Source: an uncultured Parvibacter sp. (GTDB taxonomy: Bacteria > Actinomycetota > Coriobacteriia > Coriobacteriales > Eggerthellaceae). Taken from it: a stretch of DNA of 5,355 nt. This document shows, piece after piece, positions 1 to 4,890 of this stretch. Position 1 is the stretch's first letter; every line of letters starts with the position of its first letter. Both the position numbers and the translations under genes were made by a program. The DNA lies in assembly GCA_910587945.1 (NCBI GenBank), contig CAJUNI010000100.1:1-5355 (forward strand), given 5' to 3'. The notes beneath the pieces were generated by a model. That model did no database searches and was not told the origin of the DNA. It was given only the letters and a program-made list of their open reading frames with translations.

Positions 1-374
1 TGCGGAACACCAAGCTTAGCTCCCAAGGGATGGGTCTTGCGGAGGAACAAGTAGTACTTGATCCACTCAAGAGCCTGGTGACGGTTGTCAGCCTGCGGCA
101 GCCAGGTCTTGAAGTCCTTGACCTGCTCGCGCGTACCACCTGTCGGAGAGGTCTTCACGAAGAAGGCTGCAATCACGCGGAACACGCAGTTCAGGAAAAG
201 CACGAAGCCGAAGAACACATGAGCTCCGCGGCACACACCCATACCTGCCGGAATAAACGGGAAATGAATGCAGAAGCCCGTGATGATCAGAACGATCATA
301 GCAATGAGGTTGATCCAGTGGGTGACCACAAAGATCATAGGATGGGCTTCACGATAATGTGCGAGATGCGCCAT
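1..374 (-). CDS. hyaC: [NiFe]-hydrogenase b-type cytochrome subunit, N-terminal part (cut by window edge)
   Basis: Membrane diheme/monoheme-type cytochrome b that takes electrons from the hydrogenase small subunit and passes them to the quinone pool. The visible 124 residues begin MAHLAHYREAHPMIF. Membrane segment 1 is about residues 14-34 and carries the family-like VTHWINL (H19) and ITG. Membrane segment 2 is about residues 50-72, with RGAHVFFG, where H52 is a probable heme ligand. The stretch WIKYYLFLRKTHP (about 104-116) is typical of HyaC/CybH cytochromes just before segment 3. Segments 3 and 4, with the partner heme histidine, lie beyond position 1. The ATG (372-374) directly follows the TAA of the large subunit with no gap. 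A G-rich SD-like run (381-388) ends about 8 nt upstream, inside the large-subunit gene, which implies translational coupling. The truncation is caused by the window edge; no frameshift is seen. Family assignment is firm; the symbol follows E. coli Hyd-1 naming by operon position and is less certain. Confidence 0.9.
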   Translation of the reverse strand, partial: MAHLAHYREAHPMIFVVTHWINLIAMIVLIITGFCIHFPFIPAGMGVCRGAHVFFGFVLFLNCVFRVIAAFFVKTSPTGGTREQVKDFKTWLPQADNRHQALEWIKYYLFLRKTHPLGAKLGVP

Positions 375-2048
375 TTACTTCACCCCCCAGGGGCTCGTGA
401 CGGTTTCGAAGCGCTTGCCCGTGGCCGGCTCGGTCACATGAACAGCACATGCAGTACAGGGATCGAAGCTATGAACCGTACGCAGTGCGTTGATGGGCAT
501 CTCTACATCTTCCACCGGAACACCAATGAGCGACTGCTCCAGCGGACCGTGATCACCATTGCCATTGATAGGAGCAAGGTTCCACGTAGAGGGGATGATG
601 ATCTGATAACCGTCGATCTTGTTGTCGGTAATCTTCTCGGAGTGATAGAGAGCACCACGAGGAGCTTCCCAGAAGCCTGTGCCTTCACCGGTGGTGCGCA
701 GGGGCTCGCGGAAGTATTCGGCGTCGCCGCCCTTCAAAGCTTCCATCAACTCTGCGGTCCAGTCCTTCATGAGCTGAGCCACATAGAGGGTTTCTGCCTG
801 ACGGATTGCGGTACGACCTAAGGTGGACTGGAAGGCGCTCAGGTCGCCCTTCTTTGCACCCAGCGCTTCCAGCATGTTGTCCACAGTTTCGACCATGAAC
901 TTGTTGCCGCGCTTGTAAGCAGCAAAGATACGAGCCATAGAGCCAGCCTCCATGGGCTTGCCATCATAGGTGGGGCACTTCACCCAAGAATAACGATCCT
1001 CAACGTTGTACTCAGTGTAGTCAGGATCCGTGATGAAGTAGGGGCTCTGATAGGTCTCGGAACCCTTGTACCAAGAACGACCCATGTATTCGTCAATGAG
1101 GCTTTCCTCAACATCAGAGAGGCCGAACTTCTCATCGAGAACACCCATGGGCAGATAACGATGAATCATCTGCTCGGTGTAGTTATCGCCATAGGGATAA
1201 TCAGGACCTTCGAATACACCCCACGCAATGTAGCGACCGCAGCCCTTACCAAACTCCATAACGTTGGCATAGGCCGGAGCCAGCGCCAAGGTGTCAGGAA
1301 TCATGGTGGTGGAAACCCAGTTATAGATTTCGTCGCACATAGCCTTCAGGTCGTCGAGCTTCTGCTCGGTGGGAACCCACATGGTGCCACCAGGAATGCT
1401 GGTCATAACATGGGGCATCTTGCCACCCAAGAGAGCTGCTACCTCAGAGGCGCGAGCCTGCATCTTCAACGCCTCAAGATAGTGAGCGGTGCAGATCAGG
1501 TCTAATTCCGGTGTGAGCTTATAGGCGGTACCGCCATCAGCACCAAACCAGTTGCCCGAGAAGATAGAGAGCTGACCATTCTTAGCAAATGCTGCCAGCT
1601 TGTCCTTCAGAAGAGCGAAGTCGCTATTCATGGACGTGCCCGCTGCCTCAGCCAAGTCATAGGTATCAGCCACATTAGCCTCAAGAGCATTGAGGGGGTT
1701 CACGTAGTCAAGCGCAGCCAGGTTGTAGAACCACAGGATATTGCTGTGCAGGAACTGAGCGCCCTCAAGGAGGTTACGGATAATGCGAGCATTATTGGAG
1801 ATGGAGATGCCGTAGGCCTTCTCACCAGCCAAAGAGCTTGCATGAGCATGGGATACCGGGCAAACACCGCAGATACGCTCTACGATTTGAGCAGCATCAG
1901 CAGGAGTGCGGTCTTGTACCACGAGCTCCATACCACGGAAGCAACCACCAGAAACCCAAGCGTCGCTTACGACACCGTTCTGGACTTCCATTTCCACACG
2001 AAGATGACCTTCAATGCGGGTTACGGGATCGATGACAGAGCGAGTCAT
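375..2048 (-). CDS. hyaB: [NiFe]-hydrogenase large (catalytic) subunit
   Basis: Catalytic subunit of a group 1 respiratory uptake hydrogenase (H2 to 2H+ + 2e-), 557 aa, close to the family's usual length. The N-terminal RIEGHLR (11-17) holds the conserved Glu (E13) of the proton path. The L1 motif RICGVC...H (58-67) gives NiFe ligands C60 and C63, and the C-terminal L2 motif DPCTACAVH (529-537) gives C531 and C534. The conserved second-sphere Arg is R464 in EAPRGALYH, followed by the family-typical PSTWN (486-490). The codon for C531 is TGT (456-458), so this is not a selenocysteine enzyme. A 20-residue tail follows H537 and is expected to be removed by a dedicated HyaD/HybD-type endopeptidase after nickel insertion; no protease gene is in the window. 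There is no signal peptide, so export depends on the small subunit's Tat signal. The ATG overlaps the small-subunit stop by one base (TAATG), with GGGAGG (2058-2063) 9 nt upstream. Confidence 0.97.
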   Translation of the reverse strand: MTRSVIDPVTRIEGHLRVEMEVQNGVVSDAWVSGGCFRGMELVVQDRTPADAAQIVERICGVCPVSHAHASSLAGEKAYGISISNNARIIRNLLEGAQFLHSNILWFYNLAALDYVNPLNALEANVADTYDLAEAAGTSMNSDFALLKDKLAAFAKNGQLSIFSGNWFGADGGTAYKLTPELDLICTAHYLEALKMQARASEVAALLGGKMPHVMTSIPGGTMWVPTEQKLDDLKAMCDEIYNWVSTTMIPDTLALAPAYANVMEFGKGCGRYIAWGVFEGPDYPYGDNYTEQMIHRYLPMGVLDEKFGLSDVEESLIDEYMGRSWYKGSETYQSPYFITDPDYTEYNVEDRYSWVKCPTYDGKPMEAGSMARIFAAYKRGNKFMVETVDNMLEALGAKKGDLSAFQSTLGRTAIRQAETLYVAQLMKDWTAELMEALKGGDAEYFREPLRTTGEGTGFWEAPRGALYHSEKITDNKIDGYQIIIPSTWNLAPINGNGDHGPLEQSLIGVPVEDVEMPINALRTVHSFDPCTACAVHVTEPATGKRFETVTSPWGVK

Positions 2049-3358
2049 TATTCATCGCCTCCCTTCGAATCTTCTTGAACATCCACAGCATCGGGGTCAA
2101 CGACGTGACCACAGTTCTTCTCGGTCAAAGCAAGTTTCTCCTCAGGAGTTGAGTCGTACTTGCCGATGGCGCGATCAGGATGCTTCTCGTCCCACTTGCG
2201 GATCTTCTCGAAGGGAGCACCGCCATCCATACGGCCCGTGAGCTTCATGCCGAAGCCATGAACTACCAAGGCGGCAGCCACTAAGCCAGTCAAAGCCACG
2301 GCCACAACCGTAGGCTGGAAGGTGAAGTCACCCACACGCAAGTCACGGTGACGCTCGTAGAACGGCGTGTTTACCTCAACCCAGTTTTGGCCCGGATTGT
2401 TGGGGTTTGCCTCGCAGCAGCCGATGCAAGGTGCACCGCCCTGAACACACCAGTTACGACGATTGTTCCACAGGGTAATACCGCAGTTAGACTTCGTCTG
2501 AGGACCGCGGCAGCCTACGGGATAGAGGCAATACCCCAGCTTCTCTTCTTCGGAACCGAACTTGTAAACAAATTCGCCATTCTCGAAGTGACCACGGCGC
2601 TCGCAGTTGTCATGAATGGTTTGACCAAAGATATCCTTTGGCGTATTCCAGTCATTCAGGCGATCCACAAGAAGGGTCATATCCTTCATAACAACAACGT
2701 CAACCAGTACCGACATCAGCCATTCCGGGTTGGCAGGGCAACCGGGAATGTTTACTACCGGCACATTGGTAACGCCATGCTTGGCCAAAAACTCCTGGAC
2801 ACCTAACGCGCCCGCGGGGTTGGGATGAGCAGCCATCCAGCCGCCATTTACCGCGCATGAACCCAAAGCGACGACTGCATTAGCAGAGCGGGCAGCCTCA
2901 ATCAGGGCCTCAGAGCCCGGCTCGCCAGCGACGCGCAGCGCATTGCCGTCCCAGTTTTCCAGCATAGCGCCCTCATAAATGAGAACGTAGTTGCCAGCAG
3001 CGATGGTTTGAGCCTTGGCCTCTTCCATGGAGTGACCAGCGGCCGCAGACAGGGTCTCAGAATAGTTCAGCGAGATCATGTCCAAAACCACCGTAGCAGC
3101 GTCAGGGGTTTCCACTTGGGCAAACGATTCCGTACAACCCGTGCAAGAAGCACCTTCGATCCAAATTACGGGATACAGGTCTCCGTGAGTTGCACCGATG
3201 ACGGATTCTCCAAGTGCCTGCGCCACACGCGGAATGGCCAGCTGTGAAAGCCCCGCAGCTGCAGCAACCGCGCCGCAAAGCTTCATGAAATCACGACGGG
3301 TCACGCCACGCGACGCCAGAATGCTATCCAATTCCGAAATCGTGGCATTGTTTTCCAT
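2048..3358 (-). CDS. hyaA: [NiFe]-hydrogenase small (electron-transfer) subunit with Tat signal and C-terminal membrane anchor
   Basis: Carries the three Fe-S clusters that take electrons from the NiFe site to cytochrome b. I choose the ATG at 3358 (436 aa) over an in-frame GTG at 3364, because the GTG lies inside the SD sequence GGAGGTG; the ATG sits 7 nt after GGAGG. Residues 1-48 form a long Tat signal: TRRDFMK (20-26), a hydrophobic stretch, and a likely cut after VAQA (A48). Proximal ligands are C72, C75, C168 and C207; distal H249, C252, C277 and C283; medial C292, C304, C311 and C314. The proximal motif is plain CTGC with G173 later, so the two extra cysteines of oxygen-tolerant enzymes are absent. 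C304 in NWCVQ replaces the usual Pro of the medial site. A hydrophobic helix (about 350-371, with H367) anchors the protein, followed by a charged 65-residue tail that is longer than I expect for HyaA-type subunits. This is the first gene of the operon. Confidence 0.96.
   Translation of the reverse strand: MENNATISELDSILASRGVTRRDFMKLCGAVAAAAGLSQLAIPRVAQALGESVIGATHGDLYPVIWIEGASCTGCTESFAQVETPDAATVVLDMISLNYSETLSAAAGHSMEEAKAQTIAAGNYVLIYEGAMLENWDGNALRVAGEPGSEALIEAARSANAVVALGSCAVNGGWMAAHPNPAGALGVQEFLAKHGVTNVPVVNIPGCPANPEWLMSVLVDVVVMKDMTLLVDRLNDWNTPKDIFGQTIHDNCERRGHFENGEFVYKFGSEEEKLGYCLYPVGCRGPQTKSNCGITLWNNRRNWCVQGGAPCIGCCEANPNNPGQNWVEVNTPFYERHRDLRVGDFTFQPTVVAVALTGLVAAALVVHGFGMKLTGRMDGGAPFEKIRKWDEKHPDRAIGKYDSTPEEKLALTEKNCGHVVDPDAVDVQEDSKGGDE
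2417..2485 (-). other. Medial Fe-S cluster motif with four cysteines
   Basis: Residues 292-314 of the small subunit hold C292, C304, C311 and C314. In Desulfovibrio-type [NiFe] enzymes the position of C304 is proline (NWPVQ...PC.xC), giving a three-Cys [3Fe-4S] cluster. The Cys codon TGT is read directly at 2447-2449. Another cysteine, C315, follows C314. Confidence 0.75.
3134..3145 (-). other. Proximal Fe-S cluster motif CTGC (non-oxygen-tolerant form)
   Basis: Residues 72-75 of the small subunit read Cys-Thr-Gly-Cys. Oxygen-tolerant enzymes such as E. coli Hyd-1 have CxCC here plus another Cys five residues after the third ligand. Here both positions are glycine (G74 and G173), so an ordinary [4Fe-4S] proximal cluster is expected. 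Confidence 0.85.
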
Positions 3359-3362
3359 GTGC

Positions 3363-3378
3363 ACACCTCCTCAGGTGT
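3363..3378 (-). promoter_or_regulatory. Hairpin containing the hyaA ribosome binding site
   Basis: On the minus strand ACACCT-GAGG-AGGTGT forms a perfect 6-bp stem with a 4-nt loop. The SD sequence GGAGG (3366-3370) is split between loop and 3' arm, and the hyaA ATG starts 4 nt beyond the stem. The SD itself is strong and well spaced (7 nt to ATG). Whether the hairpin limits initiation is inference; a stem this short may be only transient. Confidence 0.45.
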
Positions 3379-3455
3379 CCTCGTCTTTAAAACAACAGGC
3401 TCCATTTTCTCCGATCGTGAAGGTTTTATGAACTTCCTTTATGTTGAAAGTAGAG

Positions 3456-3485
3456 ATTATGACCCGAGCGGAGCAATAATGTTAC
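3456..3485 (-). promoter_or_regulatory. Possible sigma-70-type promoter for the hydrogenase operon
   Basis: Reading the minus strand, GTAACA (3480-3485; 4 of 6 to TTGACA) is followed after 18 nt by CATAAT (3456-3461; 5 of 6 to TATAAT). Transcription would start near 3449, giving a leader of roughly 90 nt before the hyaA ATG. The -35-like hexamer falls inside the left arm of the central inverted repeat, so a protein bound there would be placed to control it. The match is modest and unsupported by other data. Confidence 0.3.
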
Positions 3486-3507
3486 GGCTGTTCACCATCG
3501 TAACATT
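3478..3507. promoter_or_regulatory. Perfect 9-bp inverted repeat, candidate operator between hyaA and pheA
   Basis: AATGTTACG (3478-3486) and CGTAACATT (3499-3507) are exact reverse complements separated by 12 nt. The arms start 21 bp apart, about two helical turns, as expected for a dimeric or tetrameric DNA-binding protein. It lies 119 nt from both the hyaA and the pheA start codons, so it is central to the divergent region. Each arm also contains GCAAT further out, shifted by 3 nt on the left side. It does not match the FNR, CRP or Rex consensus as I know them. It could alternatively be a transcribed hairpin with a 12-nt loop. Confidence 0.5.
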
Positions 3508-3615
3508 GCATGACATTGACCCGGGTTTTTATGCCTTTCGCGCCACTTTTTCCGCCCAAGGATTACTATGCAAGCCACTCTTTTTTACGTCAGAGAGACA
3601 TCACCGAAATACTTC

Positions 3616-3620
3616 AGGAG
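3616..3620 (+). promoter_or_regulatory. Ribosome binding site deciding the pheA start
   Basis: AGGAG ends 6 nt before the ATG at 3627. Upstream in-frame ATGs at 3510 and 3531 have no comparable SD and would add 39 or 32 residues before the conserved PheA N-terminus, so 3627 is preferred. Confidence 0.8.
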
Positions 3621-3626
3621 CAAGCC

Positions 3627-4475
3627 ATGACGCCTGACAATTCCTTTGCATTCCTTGGGCCGGTAGGCACCTATACCCATGAGGCCGTACTTTCCTTTGC
3701 TAAGCAAATGGGTATCGAAAACCCGGAACTTGTAGAGTGCGCCAGTTTTGATGAGGTGTTCGACTGCGTTGATAGAGGCCGCACGGCTTATGGCGTGGTA
3801 GCAAAAGAGAATTCCATCGAAGGTCCTGTAACGGCCACCTTGGATAATTTCGCGTTCCGCTCCGGGGCAGTTATTTTGGGCGAAAAAGTGGTGGACATCC
3901 ATCACTGTCTAGTAACCCAGCCCGGCGTTTCTCTTGATTCCATTACCACGGTAGCTTCTCATCCCCAAGGACTCGCTCAATGTCGACGCTTCCTTAATGA
4001 GCAATTACCAGGGCGCGCTACCTTGGCCACTACTTCTACGGCCCAAAGCGTGCTTGTGGCCTTAGAGGATCCCACGGTGGCGGGTATCGCCAATAGCTTT
4101 GCCGCTCAGTTTCATGGAGGCGAAGTGGTTGCAACCGACATTGAAGACCACTTCGGAAACCAAACGGTGTTTGCCTTAATTGGGCGACCCGGAAGTGCTC
4201 CTACCCTCTCCGGTAGCTCTATGAAGACCTCACTTGCTTTGTTTATGCAGCAGGACCGCGCAGGCACACTTCACATGATCCTGTCGGAGTTCGCCTATGC
4301 AGGCATCAACCTCACGATGATTCAGTCCCGCCCCACCAAACAGCAATTGGGTGACTACATGTTCTTCATTGAGTTTGGCGATTCGGTCAACAATATTCAT
4401 GTGCAAACAGCCCTCAATTGCTTGCGACTTAAACTGCGCGAAGTAAAGGTGCTGGGCTCCTATCCCGTGAACTAA
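3627..4475 (+). CDS. pheA: Prephenate dehydratase with C-terminal ACT domain
   Basis: Converts prephenate to phenylpyruvate in phenylalanine synthesis; cytosolic. It is 282 aa, the usual size of monofunctional bacterial prephenate dehydratases, with no chorismate mutase domain. The catalytic domain (about 5-185) begins FAFLGPVGTYTHEA and shows KENSIEGPV (60-68), SHPQGLAQC (111-119), STA (137-139), and the IeD...N.T.F region (172-182). The ACT domain (about 199-277) includes MKTSLALF, RAGTLH, NLTMIQSRP and YMFFIEF, and normally binds phenylalanine for feedback control. Three family motifs are altered: the catalytic TRF reads TVF (T180-V181-F182), and the ACT motifs GAL and ESRP read GTL (213-215) and QSRP (233-236). 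The key Thr is kept. The gene stands alone, divergent from the hydrogenase operon and convergent with the next gene; no other aromatic-pathway gene is visible. I found no convincing promoter, though TTGACC (3516-3521) resembles a -35 box. Function is clear; catalytic strength and regulation are open. Confidence 0.93.
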   Translation: MTPDNSFAFLGPVGTYTHEAVLSFAKQMGIENPELVECASFDEVFDCVDRGRTAYGVVAKENSIEGPVTATLDNFAFRSGAVILGEKVVDIHHCLVTQPGVSLDSITTVASHPQGLAQCRRFLNEQLPGRATLATTSTAQSVLVALEDPTVAGIANSFAAQFHGGEVVATDIEDHFGNQTVFALIGRPGSAPTLSGSSMKTSLALFMQQDRAGTLHMILSEFAYAGINLTMIQSRPTKQQLGDYMFFIEFGDSVNNIHVQTALNCLRLKLREVKVLGSYPVN

Positions 4476-4590
4476 TAGCAGCTCACAGCCGAAGGACGCT
4501 CCAGCCGATAGGTGCCCTAACTTTAGCTCTGAGGTATCCCTGGAGCCTTTGCAGCCCAGAGGCACTCTGGAAGCTTCACAGCCCTGAGAC
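4476..4590. repeat. Convergent intergenic spacer with five degenerate 10-11-bp repeats
   Basis: The gap between pheA and the small minus-strand gene holds related short units on the plus strand: CAGCCGAAGG (4486), CAGCCGATAGG (4502), TAGCTCTGAGG (4524), CAGCCCAGAGG (4552) and CAGCCCTGAGA (4579). The last two lie in a longer, ungapped imperfect tandem pair of period 27 that starts CTGGA at 4540 and 4567, with about 18 of 24 bases the same. No coding sequence is supported here. The nature of the repeats is unknown; they may be decayed duplications. Confidence 0.4.
4556..4570. terminator. Short hairpin between convergent genes, weak terminator candidate
   Basis: CCAGAG-GCA-CTCTGG is a perfect 6-bp stem with a 3-nt loop, placed 81 nt after the pheA stop and 21 nt after the stop of the minus-strand gene. 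Its place suits a bidirectional terminator, but neither side has a T-run, so it is not a canonical intrinsic terminator. Confidence 0.25.
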
Positions 4591-4857
4591 TTAAGCCCCT
4601 TCTTCCACCACGATTTCCTCGACAAACCAGCGAGGATCTTCATAATAAATATCTGTAATGCGGCGCCCTAAACGGACGGTGTAGCAAATCCCATCGCCAC
4701 CCGTTCGTTTAGAAGCCCGTCGTTGCACATGAAGCACCTCATCCACCACATAGGTAGTTCCATGGAGCTGAATTTCTAAGGGACGCACTCGTCCTTCTTC
4801 GTCGGTACGCATAGTGACCTCTACATAGCGCTTCACTCTATCGGCAACCCCTTTCAT
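4591..4857 (-). CDS. Small conserved protein of unknown function, next to a Y-family polymerase
   Basis: An 88-aa soluble protein with no signal peptide or membrane segment. The layout is: a strand-rich start with RYVEVTMRTDEEGRVRPLEI (10-29), then YVVDEVLHVQRRAS (36-49), a glycine loop GGDGICY (53-59), and a C-terminal TDIYYEDPRWFVE (68-80). This matches my memory of a small family in Firmicutes and Actinobacteria whose members read roughly RPL.I...Y.VD.VL.VR.AAS...GG.GI.YT...WFVE; some are found beside DNA polymerase Y genes. I cannot confirm the family name from sequence alone and assign no function. The ATG (4855-4857) has AAGGAG (4868-4873) 10 nt upstream. The gap to the polymerase stop is 33 nt, so the two are probably one operon, suggesting a link with translesion synthesis or simple co-expression. 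Confidence 0.82.
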   Translation of the reverse strand: MKGVADRVKRYVEVTMRTDEEGRVRPLEIQLHGTTYVVDEVLHVQRRASKRTGGDGICYTVRLGRRITDIYYEDPRWFVEEIVVEEGA

Positions 4858-4890
4858 GACCGGGCATCTCCTTTCTAACCAGCAACTTCC

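Noticed and set aside
456..458. Selenocysteine at the NiFe site, suggested by the [NiFeSe]-like medial cluster.
   Set aside because: The codon for the relevant position (C531) is TGT, and no in-frame TGA is present in the large-subunit gene.
30..821. Long plus-strand open frame of 263 codons at the left end, and others inside the hydrogenase genes (1161-1505, 2348-2806, 3008-3247).
   Set aside because: They lie opposite strongly conserved hydrogenase genes, have no credible SD or recognisable motifs, and have His/Arg-rich compositions typical of antisense shadows.
3521..3530. CCGGG followed by a T-run as a terminator.
   Set aside because: ACCCGGGT is a palindrome without a loop, so no stem-loop can form next to the T-run.
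3510..3626. N-terminal extension of PheA from ATG 3510 or 3531.
   Set aside because: No SD precedes these ATGs, while AGGAG is ideally spaced before ATG 3627, where the conserved family N-terminus begins.
3428..3637. Possible phenylalanine leader peptide upstream of pheA: a Phe/Tyr-containing frame starting at ATG 3428 or 3480 and ending at 3637.
   Set aside because: Phe residues are scattered rather than clustered, the frame overlaps the pheA start by 11 nt, and no GC-rich terminator hairpin precedes the T-run near 3581-3586, so an attenuator is not supported.
4230..4643. Minus-strand frame of 137 codons across the end of pheA and the convergent spacer.
   Set aside because: It overlaps pheA antisense and the end of the 88-aa gene, and shows no family motifs or SD; it is a shadow.
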